NCBI GenBank assembly: GCA_964563395.1
Contig: CAZLWK010000002.1
Coordinates: 159,009-223,008, forward strand
DNA from: JBEVOS01 sp964563395
GTDB lineage: Bacteria; Pseudomonadota; Alphaproteobacteria; Caulobacterales; Aquidulcibacteraceae
Length of the DNA: 64,000 bases
Direction of reading: 5' to 3'
Positions 1 to 8,250 of the stretch are shown in pieces. The notes beneath the pieces are model-generated. The model saw nothing but the letters and a program-made list of their open reading frames with translations. It did not search any database and had not been told where the DNA came from. Numbering within the stretch: position 1 is the stretch's first letter; every line of letters begins with the position of its first letter. The translations under genes were made by a program, and so were the position numbers.

Positions 1-725
1 TATTCCGCGACCGCGCGTTCCTTGGCCTGCACCTCCTCGCGCAGCGTGGCGAGGCGGTTGGAAAGCCATTCATTGGCCTTGGCGATGGTCTCGTACTTGG
101 TCTCGAGCTGCATCGTCAGATAATTTTCGGCGAAGGCGTTGGCGATGCGCGCGGCCTTTTCCGGGTCCTGCGAGGTGGCCGACACCTTGATGATCAGCGT
201 GATGCCGTGGCGGCGCACATCGACGCGCTGCATCAAGTTCGAGGTGGTGCTCTGCCGGCGCGCTTCGCGCAGGCGCGCCTCGTCGGCGGCGGAGCGCGTA
301 CCGAACAGCGCGCCGATCCCGCCGAAGAGGCCCGGGCCGCCCGAAGGGGCGAATTCGGGATCGGCGGTCAGGTTCAATTCATCGACGACGCGCGCGGCGA
401 GCGCGCGCGAGCGGAGAATTTCGGTCTCGGTTTCGACGATGGCGTTTTCCGGCTGCATCGCGCCGAACACTTCCTGCACGTCCGCGCCGAGCACGCTCGT
501 TTGGCGCATGTCGAGTTGGACATCGGCGGTGGCGGTGTAGAGACGCGTCGCGGTCAGCGTGGCGAAGGCCACGAGCAGGAACACGACGGCCGTGGTGAGC
601 GCGAACACCCAAAGGCGGCGGCGGAACGCCTCCACCACCTTGTTCAGGCCGCCATTCTCCTCCTCCGAGGGCTGCGGCAAGGGGGCGCCGAGATCCCATT
701 TCGTCCCCAGCGCTAGATCGGCCAT
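1..725 (-). CDS. Wzz/GumC-type polysaccharide co-polymerase (partial, C-terminus beyond the left edge)
   Basis: About 241 N-terminal residues are visible and the reading frame is still open at base 1. After a polar N-terminus there is one hydrophobic segment (about residues 39-59, after FRRRLWV), then the periplasmic Wzz fold, with YTATADVQLD and a long helical stretch ending in WLSNRLATLREEVQAKERAV. This is the usual start of chain-length determinant/co-polymerase proteins, which sit in the inner membrane and control export and length of polysaccharide. It is the last visible gene of a leftward group with an SLBB export protein and an outer-membrane barrel, so an exopolysaccharide role is well supported. 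A C-terminal tyrosine-kinase domain cannot be judged from the visible part. The start is the ATG at 723-725. Confidence 0.85.
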   Translation of the reverse strand, partial: MADLALGTKWDLGAPLPQPSEEENGGLNKVVEAFRRRLWVFALTTAVVFLLVAFATLTATRLYTATADVQLDMRQTSVLGADVQEVFGAMQPENAIVETETEILRSRALAARVVDELNLTADPEFAPSGGPGLFGGIGALFGTRSAADEARLREARRQSTTSNLMQRVDVRRHGITLIIKVSATSQDPEKAARIANAFAENYLTMQLETKYETIAKANEWLSNRLATLREEVQAKERAVAE

Positions 726-761
726 CTTACGTCTCCACCATGCCCGGCCGGCTCAACACGT

Positions 762-2066
762 TCAGATGCGCAATCCGACCGTGAAGAAGATCCGGTTCTG
801 TTCAAACTCACGTCCGCGGTCGATCCCGGTCGAGTCTTCGCGCTCGAACCGGTAGCCGCCGCCCAACACAACGCGCCGGTTCATCAAATAGCGCGCCCCA
901 ATCTCAGCGACCGCGATATCGTCCTCGCGGTCGATCCCCTCATACTCCCGGCGCCCGAATTGGCCCCCGGCCGAGAGGATCACATTGCGACGCAGCTCGA
1001 AGTCGACCCGCACGCCCGCCACTGAACGCAAGAACGAGGCCGCGCCGCCCACGACCTCGAATCCGGCATCCTCCACCGATTGCGCGGCGTTAAGATTGAC
1101 GCTGATCAGTTGGGTCGGCAGCCATTCGACGGCGGCCGAAATGGCCGTGCCGTCGACCGTGCCGAGAGCCGGATCGTCATAATCGCGCTCCACCGCGCCG
1201 GCGGTGATCTCGCCGCGAATAAGGTTGGTCACGTCGAAATTGGCGCCCACCAGATAGGTGCGGCCCTCGGAATCGCGGGTCAGCGCGCTGACCGGATCGT
1301 CGTATTCGCGCTTGTCGTCCGTGGCCTGGGCGACCAGGGCCAGGCGCGGGCTCACCGCATATTCGACGCGGGCCGTCACGGCCTTCTCGGTGCGGTCGCG
1401 ATTATCCTGATCCAGAACGACCGCGCCGAAATTCACATCGTCATAGTCGAGCGTGCGCTCCTCATAGGAAGCGCCCACGCGGACGCGGTTAAAGGCGTGC
1501 CTGCCGCCCACGCGGATCATCTGCTCGGAGAATTCCACCGGCTCGCCGGCGGTCGGCGGCGAATCCGGGCTCGTGCGCGGCTCGACCGCCTGCGCGGCGC
1601 GCAGATTCAGCGTGAGCTCGGTGGAGCGGAGCACGTCGAGGCGCCCTTCGGCGGCCACATAGCCGGTGGTCTTGTCCTCGCTGTCGAAATCCTGATGAGC
1701 GCGGTGCTCGGCGCCCGCGTCAATCGCCACAAGGTGGCGCGACCAGGTCGAGGCGATCTGAACGCGCGGGCGGGCGACGTAGATGACGTCGGATTCCTCG
1801 TTGGTTTCGGAAGCGAAGAGATTGTCGTTCTGCTCGATCTCCAGGTCGAGCGAAGGCCGCGCCTCGAAGCCGCCGAAGCGCAGGCCGAGCGGATCATATT
1901 CCGGGCGGGGTCGCTCGGTGACCGACAGCGTCTCCTCGCGCGCGACCGGCTGCTGCTGCGCCAGCGCGGTTTCCCCGCCCACGATCGCGGCGAGCACCAT
2001 CGCGATCGCCGTGAAGGTCTTCAAATGAACGGCACGGCCCATGATTATTCCCCTCAGCGGGCGCAT
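762..2066 (-). CDS. Outer-membrane beta-barrel protein of the exopolysaccharide locus
   Basis: The 434-residue product has a signal peptide (hydrophobic core AIAMVLAAIVGG, cleavage near ALAQ). The rest alternates polar and hydrophobic residues in beta-strand fashion, for example RYLMNRRVVLGGGYRFERED, and ends in IFFTVGLRI, a typical barrel C-terminus. It resembles the outer-membrane barrel proteins found in many exopolysaccharide clusters. It lies between the SLBB export gene and the Wzz-like gene on the same strand, so a role in polysaccharide secretion or anchoring is likely but inferred. Two starts are possible: the ATG at 2066 (GGAGG with a 6-nt spacer) or the ATG at 2042 (AGGGG with a 7-nt spacer). 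Both leave a usable signal peptide. Confidence 0.8.
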   Translation of the reverse strand: MRPLRGIIMGRAVHLKTFTAIAMVLAAIVGGETALAQQQPVAREETLSVTERPRPEYDPLGLRFGGFEARPSLDLEIEQNDNLFASETNEESDVIYVARPRVQIASTWSRHLVAIDAGAEHRAHQDFDSEDKTTGYVAAEGRLDVLRSTELTLNLRAAQAVEPRTSPDSPPTAGEPVEFSEQMIRVGGRHAFNRVRVGASYEERTLDYDDVNFGAVVLDQDNRDRTEKAVTARVEYAVSPRLALVAQATDDKREYDDPVSALTRDSEGRTYLVGANFDVTNLIRGEITAGAVERDYDDPALGTVDGTAISAAVEWLPTQLISVNLNAAQSVEDAGFEVVGGAASFLRSVAGVRVDFELRRNVILSAGGQFGRREYEGIDREDDIAVAEIGARYLMNRRVVLGGGYRFEREDSTGIDRGREFEQNRIFFTVGLRI

Positions 2067-2407
2067 TCTGCGCCTCCATTGTCGCGCCCCTCCGGCGCTC
2101 GCGCATCGAGCCGCCCTGAAGCGACTGATCGCAAGTCAACATGTGCCAAAAGGGGAATCGCAACGAATGCAGCGCCGCCCGACGCCTGCCGCGCATTCCC
2201 CTTCGCCACCCCCCGGCCGCTGTCTGTGATTAAGAAATCCCTAACGGGCGCACCCGGCGCCTACAAGCGCGGCGCGCATGCGGACGCGATAAAACGCTGC
2301 CCTGTTTCGAAAAAGCCGCGTCGGCGCCAGCCATGACGGCGCCCCGCCGCCCATTTGTGCGGCGCGCCCGGTCCAGTTTATTGACGCCCGTTCAAGGGCG
2401 CCGGCTA
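2067..2407. other. Intergenic region in the exopolysaccharide locus
   Basis: This stretch of about 340 bases lies between the SLBB export gene and the barrel gene, both read leftward. No reading frame in it has a credible start, Shine-Dalgarno and family signature. It has lower GC patches (for example around 2226-2245) and probably holds a leftward promoter and leader for the barrel and Wzz genes. I could not assign -35/-10 elements with confidence, and no strong terminator was seen. Confidence 0.4.
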
Positions 2408-3289
2408 TCAGAAGAAACGCTCGCCGATCCGGATCGTATCGCCCGGATTGATGCGCAGGCTGGGGGTCAGCGGCAGCCGCTCCTCGGCCGCCGCGCCCTG
2501 GCGCAGAATGAACACGCGGCGCTGATTGGCCCGGTAGGTGAAGCCGCCCGCCGTGGCCACCGCGTTGGGCACGGTGAGGCCGGTCGTATAGGGGTATTCG
2601 CCGGGCCTGTTCACCTCGCCCAGGATGTAGAAGGCGCCCTTGGCGATGCGGATCGTGTCGCCCGGCTGGACGATGGCCTCCGGCGTCAGCGCCACCTCTT
2701 CCTCAAGATCGCTGCCGGCGCGCTTGATGAACACCCGCGTCTGATCGGCGAGCGGGGTGAAGCCGCCGGCCGTGGCCACGGCGTTCAGGACCGAGAGCCC
2801 ATTGGCGTACGGATATTGGTTCGGCCGCACCACCTCCCCGAGAATAAAGAAGGGGCGGAAATTCAGCACCTCGGCGCTGACGCGCGGATCGTTCAGATAG
2901 CCTTCGCGCAGCGAATCCTCCACGCGCCGCTCGAACTGGCGCACGCTAAGGCCGGCGGCGGCCACCTCCCCGATCAAGGGCAGGGCCACGCGGCCGGAGG
3001 AATCGATCGCGAATTCGCCGCTCAGCGTCTCCTCGCCGAACACGATCAAACGGATCCGATCCTCGGCGCCGAGCACATATTCGCCAGAAGCGGCGGAGGT
3101 TTCCTGCGCGGGATCGGCGGCCGCGACGGGCGGCGCGACCGGCGTCGGCTCGGCGACGCCAGCGCCCGCCACGGCCGGCGGCTGGGTGGGCGCGGTCTGG
3201 GCGCCGACGGGCGGGGCCAGCGCGAACAGCGCAACAGCCAGCCCGAAGCAAAGGACGAGCATCAAGCGGAACATAGAATTCTGTTTCAT
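2408..3289 (-). CDS. Polysaccharide export protein with two SLBB domains (Wza-like)
   Basis: The 293-residue product has a signal peptide (residues 1-30, ending PPVGAQ), a Pro/Ala-rich linker and a Poly_export domain (about 70-147, YVLGAEDRIRLIVFGEE). Two near-identical SLBB units follow at about 148-215 and 219-290, each with an FILGEV/YILGEV start and AVATAGGFT. Wza-family proteins form the periplasmic and outer-membrane channel through which capsular or exopolysaccharide leaves the cell. No convincing lipobox Cys is present, unlike Escherichia coli Wza, and that is common in alphaproteobacterial homologues. I chose the ATG at 3289 because the longer frame upstream has no signal-peptide logic. 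It is grouped with the Wzz-like and barrel genes. Confidence 0.9.
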   Translation of the reverse strand: MKQNSMFRLMLVLCFGLAVALFALAPPVGAQTAPTQPPAVAGAGVAEPTPVAPPVAAADPAQETSAASGEYVLGAEDRIRLIVFGEETLSGEFAIDSSGRVALPLIGEVAAAGLSVRQFERRVEDSLREGYLNDPRVSAEVLNFRPFFILGEVVRPNQYPYANGLSVLNAVATAGGFTPLADQTRVFIKRAGSDLEEEVALTPEAIVQPGDTIRIAKGAFYILGEVNRPGEYPYTTGLTVPNAVATAGGFTYRANQRRVFILRQGAAAEERLPLTPSLRINPGDTIRIGERFF

Positions 3290-3417
3290 TTTATCCGGTC
3301 CGTTCAACCTGCTCGTGCGGCCGCGGTTCCTTGGCGTTGCGCGGCCGCGTTTGAATTTAGAACATTTCGCGCGACGCGTGCACGTAGCAAGCGCGCGCGC
3401 ACGCGCCAACTGGGGCG

Positions 3418-4137
3418 TTAGGTTTGCAGCACACGCACATCCGCGCCCTCCAAACGCACCGCCGAAAGTTTTCCTGTGACATAGGCGCCGGTATCGACGC
3501 CGATGCGCCGCTCGTCCTGGTGCACGCGCTCCTCCGGCGTGTGGCCATGGACCACCACGAACGGCCAACGCTTGCGCGAGGTGAGGAACGGCTCGCGAAT
3601 GGTGAGCAGATCCTGCTCGCGCTGCTGCTCCAGCGATTTGCCCGGGCGCAAGCCGGCGTGAACGAAGAGATAGCGCCCATGGCGCGCCCACAGATCGAGA
3701 CGCTTGAAGAACGCCAGATGCGCCTCAGGCAGTTTGGCGCGAAACGACTCGGCGGCGCGCACGATGGCGTCGGGCGAGGCGCCCGGCGTGGGCGCCTTCA
3801 CGCCATAGGAATAGAGCGTCTCGGCGCCGCCATAAGCCAGCCACGCCCAGCCCATTTCCGGGCGCTCCAGGAAATCGAGCAGCGCGGATTCGTGATTGCC
3901 CTTCAAGAAGCGCAGCGAAAAACCCGGATCATCGCTGAGCGCGATGAGCCGCTCGACCGCCTCGCGCGAATGCAGGCCGCGATCGACATAATCGCCAAGG
4001 AAGATCACGCGCGCGGGCTCGTCCAATCCGCGCGCGTCCTCGCGGATCATCGCGATCATCGCGTCGAGCAGATCGTCGCGCCCATGCACGTCGCCGACGG
4101 CGTAGACGCGGCGCGGATCGTCCGGCTCCATCTTCAT
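3418..4137 (-). CDS. Calcineurin-type metallophosphatase (ApaH/PrpE/PP2A-like Ser/Thr phosphatase family)
   Basis: The 239-residue product carries the full set of calcineurin metal-binding motifs: GDVHG (15-19), GDYVDRG (48-54), GNHE (80-83) and a late VHGHT. It has no membrane segment or signal peptide, so it is cytoplasmic. Family members hydrolyse phosphoserine/threonine/tyrosine or diadenosine polyphosphates, and the sequence alone does not say which. Its start overlaps the stop of the upstream Wzy-like gene by 4 nt (ATGA at 4134-4137), so the two are probably translationally coupled. That suggests a job in the polysaccharide locus, perhaps reversing a phosphorylation step (inference). 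Confidence 0.85.
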   Translation of the reverse strand: MKMEPDDPRRVYAVGDVHGRDDLLDAMIAMIREDARGLDEPARVIFLGDYVDRGLHSREAVERLIALSDDPGFSLRFLKGNHESALLDFLERPEMGWAWLAYGGAETLYSYGVKAPTPGASPDAIVRAAESFRAKLPEAHLAFFKRLDLWARHGRYLFVHAGLRPGKSLEQQREQDLLTIREPFLTSRKRWPFVVVHGHTPEERVHQDERRIGVDTGAYVTGKLSAVRLEGADVRVLQT

Positions 4138-5546
4138 GGCCGCACGCGCGTCAGACGCGGCTCGCCGAACGGCGGCTCAGGCGCGCCTTGGGCGGCTTCG
4201 CGCGCGGCGGCGCGTTCGGCCAAGGGCGCGGCGGCCAGCGCCGCATAAGCCCAGAACATGTTGGGCAGCGCCATGTCCGGCGCGGAAAGGCCCATCGCCG
4301 CGAAGGAGGCGAACAAGCCGAACCCAGCAGCGCTCGCCACCGCGTCCTCGCCGGTGCGCAGCTTGCGGAAGGCGCGCAGAATGATCGGCCCGAACGCCAG
4401 CACGAAGAGGATGAGCCCCGGCAGACCGATCATGCCGAACAGCGACACGATAAGGCCGGACGAGCGCGCCGCGCCATAGCCGACGCCGAGCAGCGCGGTC
4501 TCCATCGCGTTCGACACCGAACGGTCGGCCCATTGGCCGCGCTCGAGCGCCGAGCTCGACGTACTTTTGTTGATCGTCATGTTTTCGATCATCAGGCGCA
4601 GATCGCCGAGGAACCCGCTCTGCGCGGAGAACACCAAGGCGGCGGCCGCGGCGGCGAACACCGCGCCGACGATGACGATGATCAGCCCGCGTTCGCGGCG
4701 GCGCTTGTCGGGATCGAGCAAAGCGTGCACGAGCGCGAAGCCGGCGATGCACAGAAGCGCGAAATACGAGGTCGAGGACGTCGACAAAAGCATCGCCGCG
4801 CTGATGCCGCCCAGAAGGCTGAGGCTCAAGATGGGGCGGATGCGATTGACGTAAAGCGCATAGCAAAACGCCACCGCGCCGGCGCCCCATTGACCGAAGG
4901 ACGAGGCCTCCACGAAGACGGAGGTGACGCGCACGAAGCCGCCTTCGCGCGTGGCGCCGAAAATGGTGTAGCCCTCGTTGTTGACGATCCATTCCGTCGG
5001 CGTGGTCACGCCCGCGAGGCCGAGGAGCGCCTGGGCGAGGCCGAAGCCGCCGATCAGCACCACCTGCCACAGGATCGCGTTCAGGATCGGCTCAAGACCG
5101 ACGCGCAGGATGGCGTGGCGCAGGGCCAGGTAGAGCCACAAGCCAAGAACGAGATAAGCGATCTGCGGATAGGAAATGAACCAGGGCCCGAGCGGCATCG
5201 CGCCGAAAGCATCCGATTGCGGGGTGACGTAGGTTTGCCCCTCGAACAGGCGTGGGAAGAAAACGCCGGACACCACGCAATAGGCCGCGAAAGTCAGAAG
5301 CAGCACGTCCGAACGCACGATGGAGAAGAATTGCCCCCGCACCTGCGGGATCAGCAGGCTGAAGGCGTGCCGGGCCAGAAAGCCGATCGTGACCAGAACC
5401 GGCAAGAGGAGCGGGTCGGACCCCAGCATCATCGCCGCCGTGCCGGACAGCGGCAGGCACAAGACCGCGATCGCCGCGCCCCAGCGCAGCGGCGCGGCCG
5501 CCGCCGCGACAGCCAAAGCCGCCCCGATCACAAGCCAGATTGTCAT
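4134..5546 (-). CDS. Polytopic membrane protein, O-antigen ligase/Wzy polymerase-like
   Basis: The 470-residue product is almost entirely hydrophobic, with about 10-12 predicted transmembrane segments and a large extracytoplasmic loop in the middle. It contains ATREGGFVRVTSVFVEASSFG, then GQWADRSVSNAMETALLGVGYG, a pattern seen in the Wzy/WaaL superfamily. These enzymes polymerise or ligate lipid-linked sugar repeat units on the periplasmic face. Its position beside Wzz, SLBB export and initiating-transferase genes supports a Wzy role. Sequence identity in this family is low, so polymerase versus ligase cannot be decided here. Its stop overlaps the start of the phosphatase gene. Confidence 0.75.
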   Translation of the reverse strand: MTIWLVIGAALAVAAAAAPLRWGAAIAVLCLPLSGTAAMMLGSDPLLLPVLVTIGFLARHAFSLLIPQVRGQFFSIVRSDVLLLTFAAYCVVSGVFFPRLFEGQTYVTPQSDAFGAMPLGPWFISYPQIAYLVLGLWLYLALRHAILRVGLEPILNAILWQVVLIGGFGLAQALLGLAGVTTPTEWIVNNEGYTIFGATREGGFVRVTSVFVEASSFGQWGAGAVAFCYALYVNRIRPILSLSLLGGISAAMLLSTSSTSYFALLCIAGFALVHALLDPDKRRRERGLIIVIVGAVFAAAAAALVFSAQSGFLGDLRLMIENMTINKSTSSSALERGQWADRSVSNAMETALLGVGYGAARSSGLIVSLFGMIGLPGLILFVLAFGPIILRAFRKLRTGEDAVASAAGFGLFASFAAMGLSAPDMALPNMFWAYAALAAAPLAERAAAREAAQGAPEPPFGEPRLTRVRP

Positions 5547-5693
5547 GCGGTGCGGTCCGGGCCGTGAGAGCGAGACATGGTTAATCCGATGGAAAGAGGC
5601 TTAGGAGGCCCTTCGCCGTCTTTCAAATGCAAGAATTGCGCGCACGGGTCCGCCAAGGGCTGCGGCGGACATGGGATCGATCCGGCCAGGCGC

Positions 5694-5942
5694 CTAAGGA
5701 CTGCCCATCCCGGTGAACAAGGCGGCGACTTCGACCCCGCTCCGCCAGAGCCATTTCGTCGCATCCGGCAGCGCGCCCACGCCGGCGATCAGCGCGGCCC
5801 AAAACATGCAGCAGTACAGAACAAGGCCCGACGCGACGATCCATCGAGGATAGCCGCGTTCCGGTAGGTTAGGATTGTGACGATGAATGGTCCCGTCGGC
5901 GCCGGCGCTGCGTTTGTCTTGCCTGGGTCGCGCTCTTCTCAT
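5694..5942 (-). CDS. Small putative membrane protein
   Basis: This is a possible 82-residue product with a basic N-terminus, one clear hydrophobic segment (WIVASGLVLYCCMFWAALIA, about residues 34-53) and a short C-terminal tail. It lies upstream of, and in the same direction as, the Wzy-like gene, with about 150 bases between them. I recognise no family, and no strong Shine-Dalgarno precedes the ATG. The membrane segment and a lack of competing genes on the other strand are the only support. It may start further downstream than annotated or be non-coding. Confidence 0.35.
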   Translation of the reverse strand: MRRARPRQDKRSAGADGTIHRHNPNLPERGYPRWIVASGLVLYCCMFWAALIAGVGALPDATKWLWRSGVEVAALFTGMGSP

Positions 5943-6129
5943 GCGGCACGACCCCCTTTCTGTGCAAACGCGCCGTTCCGGGCGCCTCAGAACATGAGCG
6001 AGCGCCTAGTTTCCGAACTATTTCTTAACACGGGAACAAACGCCCGTCGCGCGAACTTGTTTGCAAGATGCAGGCGGGCGATGGCTAATGCGCGTAAGCC
6101 TTAAAAACAAATAAAGGCTGGGGTTTTTC
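5943..6129 (+). promoter_or_regulatory. Upstream region of the sugar transferase, with a hairpin touching the ribosome-binding site
   Basis: This comparatively AT-rich leader precedes the rightward sugar transferase gene and probably contains its promoter. A short inverted repeat AGCCTT (6097-6102) / AAGGCT (6114-6119) with an 11-nt loop ends in the purine-rich stretch just before the ATG at 6130. If formed in RNA it would hold part of the Shine-Dalgarno region. Exact promoter elements were not assigned. Confidence 0.35.
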
Positions 6130-6885
6130 ATGACACAACGCGTCGCGCAGGCGGAATCCGAATTTCGGTTGCCGCAACGCGCCCGCCGCTCGTCCGGCGA
6201 GCGCGGGAGCTATACGCGGACCCATGAGGGCAGCGTGATCACCGATCCGCGCCTCATCTTTATCGTCAAGCGCGCCAATGGCGCGATCAAGCGTGCGTTC
6301 GACGTCGTCGCCGCCGGTTCGGCGCTCATCGCGCTGTCGCCGGCGCTACTAACAGTGGCGTTTCTGATCTGGTTCCAAGATCGCGGCCCGGTGCTTTACA
6401 GCCATAAGCGCGTGGGCCGGTATGGCCGCCAATTCCGGGTGTGGAAGTTCCGCACCATGGTGACGGACGCCGAAGCGCGCCTCAAAGCCTATCTGGAGAG
6501 CGATCCCGTCGCCGCCGCCGAATGGCGCGACGCGCAAAAGCTCACGGACGATCCGCGAGTCACCGCGCTGGGGCGCTTCCTGCGCAAGACCAGCATCGAT
6601 GAATTGCCCCAGCTCTGGAATATTCTCGTCGGCGAGATGAGCGTGGTGGGCCCGCGCCCGATCACGCGCCCCGAGCTCGACCGCTATGGCAAGGAGCGCC
6701 GCTATTATCTGCTGGTGCGCCCGGGCCTCACGGGGCTCTGGCAGATCAGCGGCCGTAGCACGACCAGCTATGAGAAGCGGATCAAGTACGATCGCGATTA
6801 TCTCGAGCAATGGTCGTTCACGCGGGACATCGTGATCATTCTGAAGACGATCCCCGCCGTGCTGGCCTCGCGCGGCGCCTATTGA
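6130..6885 (+). CDS. Initiating polyprenyl-phosphate sugar-1-phosphate transferase (bacterial sugar transferase)
   Basis: The 251-residue product has a polar N-terminus, one hydrophobic segment (about 57-80, VVAAGSALIALSPALLTVA) and the bacterial sugar transferase domain. Family marks are GPVLYSHKRVGRYG, WKFRTM, KTSIDELPQLWNI, GEMSVVGPRP and RPGLTGLWQISGR. These enzymes move a sugar-1-phosphate from a nucleotide sugar to undecaprenyl phosphate at the inner membrane, the first step of repeat-unit assembly. It is the short form that lacks the multi-span N-terminal domain of full WbaP-like proteins. It is transcribed away from the other polysaccharide genes and ends 7 bases from the convergent thioesterase gene. 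The sugar donor is unknown. Confidence 0.92.
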   Translation: MTQRVAQAESEFRLPQRARRSSGERGSYTRTHEGSVITDPRLIFIVKRANGAIKRAFDVVAAGSALIALSPALLTVAFLIWFQDRGPVLYSHKRVGRYGRQFRVWKFRTMVTDAEARLKAYLESDPVAAAEWRDAQKLTDDPRVTALGRFLRKTSIDELPQLWNILVGEMSVVGPRPITRPELDRYGKERRYYLLVRPGLTGLWQISGRSTTSYEKRIKYDRDYLEQWSFTRDIVIILKTIPAVLASRGAY

Positions 6886-6892
6886 ACGCGGC

Positions 6893-7366
6893 TTACGCGG
6901 ACGCGGCGCGATAGGCTTTCTCGCCCGGCCTCGGCGCGCGCGGCGCCAGCGTCTTGAACACGCCTACGCCAGTCATCAGCGTGCGATCCGCGCACCAGAT
7001 GCGGCCGCGCACCGTGAAGAGATCGTCCTCGCGCGACAGGATCTCGCCCGCGCCCTCCACCCAGTCGCCAAGCTTGGCGGCGGAGAGGAAATCGCAAGTG
7101 AGGCGCACCGTCACCCACATCGCCGAGCATTCCACGGACACGGCATGGCCCCACGCCATGTCGGCGAAGGTCATCAGCATGCCGCCATGGGCGTTCATCA
7201 TGCCATTGGTGTGATGCTCCTCGACGCGAAAGCCCGTTACCCCGCCGGCGGCATCCTCGCGCCTGTAGAGCGGGCCGACAGCGCGGCCGAAACCGCGCCG
7301 CCACGCCATAGGCTCGAAGCCGGCGGGCGCGCGAATGTCGTCGTGCGGAACGATATCGTCGGACAT
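6893..7366 (-). CDS. PaaI-type hotdog-fold thioesterase
   Basis: The 157-residue product is one hotdog domain. The pattern HTNGMMNAHGGMLMTFADMA (about 56-75) is the PaaI/DUF4442-like active-site region HGGxxxxxAD, followed by the central strand TVRLTCDFLSAAKLGDWVEG. Members hydrolyse acyl-CoA thioesters in the cytoplasm, and the substrate here is unknown. I chose the ATG at 7366 (MSDDIV) rather than longer upstream frames because the family normally begins shortly before this region. It is convergent with the sugar transferase gene. Confidence 0.82.
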   Translation of the reverse strand: MSDDIVPHDDIRAPAGFEPMAWRRGFGRAVGPLYRREDAAGGVTGFRVEEHHTNGMMNAHGGMLMTFADMAWGHAVSVECSAMWVTVRLTCDFLSAAKLGDWVEGAGEILSREDDLFTVRGRIWCADRTLMTGVGVFKTLAPRAPRPGEKAYRAASA

Positions 7367-7413
7367 GGCCCACGATAGCGGCGGCGCGGGCCCACGCCAA
7401 CGGCGCTTGCGCG

Positions 7414-7662
7414 CTACTTGCGCGCCTTCGCGCCGCGCGGCAGCCCATTGACCATGTCGCTGCGCACATCGTAGCGCGCCGCGCGGATAGCGGGATGAAA
7501 GCCCACGTTCTGCAGCGAGATCATCACGTCCGCGCCGCGCTCGCGCCAATAGGCCTCGATCTTGGCCTTCAGCGCGTGGGCGCCCTCGCGCGAGCAGAAG
7601 TCGATGTCTCCAAAGCCCAGATCGTCACCGTGGTCGTTGCTCATGATCCCTGCAAAGCTCAT
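7414..7662 (-). CDS. Small conserved protein of unknown function
   Basis: The 82-residue soluble product contains KIEAYWRERGADVMISLQN and RYDVRSDMVNGLPR. The pattern of an IEAYW start with a late RxDVRSDxVNGxP motif recurs in small uncharacterised alphaproteobacterial proteins as I remember them. No function is known to me. An internal ATG at 7644 (MSNDHG) is an equally good start. It lies on the same strand as the thioesterase gene, 47 bases upstream of it, and could share its transcript. Confidence 0.65.
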   Translation of the reverse strand: MSFAGIMSNDHGDDLGFGDIDFCSREGAHALKAKIEAYWRERGADVMISLQNVGFHPAIRAARYDVRSDMVNGLPRGAKARK

Positions 7663-7890
7663 GTCGGTCCCCCGCGCGTCGCCCTCCGCCGAACGAACCG
7701 GCCCCTTGCGACGCCGCCTATGTGACGGTTTTCGGACTGTGACAAAATTGCACGAAAGTGGGGGACGACGGCTTAGGTCATGGCGCGCGCGCGTCGCGCA
7801 TCGGCGCTAGGCGAAACGGTCTAGGCCGTCCGCCGGCATTGCCGGGCGCCGCCGATCAGCGTTCACTCGCAGGCAGAGGGAACCATGCCG

Positions 7891-8250
7891 ATGACAGATC
7901 GCGTCTATATCGCGATCCTGGAGGACAATGCGGCCGTCTCCGACGCGCTCGTGCTCATTCTTGGCGATCAAGGCTTTGCGTGCGTCGCGGGCCGCACAGC
8001 CGAGGAAATCGAGAGCGGTCTGCGTGGCCGCGCGCTGTCCCACATCATTTCCGATTTCAACATCGCCGGCTTTCCTGATGGCGTGACCGCCTCGCAATCG
8101 CTGCGCGTGAACGCGCCCGAGGCTCGCGTGTTGATCATGACCGGAGGCCCAAGACGCCCCGCCGAGGAGAAAGCGCACGCCGCCGGGTTCGATTTCATGC
8201 GCAAGCCAGCCCGCGCCGATGACATCATTTCCTGGGTGCGTCACATCTGA
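7891..8250 (+). CDS. Stand-alone receiver-domain response regulator
   Basis: The 119-residue product is a single CheY-like receiver domain: acidic pair ED at about 11-12, phospho-acceptor Asp about 55 in ISDFNIAG, Thr/Ser position in LIMTGG, and Lys about 105 in MRKPA. It has no output domain, so it should act through protein-protein contact or phosphate shuttling. I chose the ATG at 7891 (MTDRV); an ATG 6 bases upstream (7885) is also possible. It is convergent with a LuxR-type regulator gene, with no base between the two stop codons. No histidine kinase gene is next to it. Confidence 0.85.
   Translation: MTDRVYIAILEDNAAVSDALVLILGDQGFACVAGRTAEEIESGLRGRALSHIISDFNIAGFPDGVTASQSLRVNAPEARVLIMTGGPRRPAEEKAHAAGFDFMRKPARADDIISWVRHI

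Noticed and set aside
2141..2160. Sigma54-like promoter (TTGGCACATGTTGAC) in the polysaccharide locus
   Set aside because: The spacing between the GG and GC elements does not fit the -24/-12 rule.
7721..7743. Direct repeat TGTGAC-N11-TGTGAC upstream of the receiver-only regulator
   Set aside because: It is not an inverted CRP/FNR site and lacks the other half-site; may be chance in this 222-base gap.
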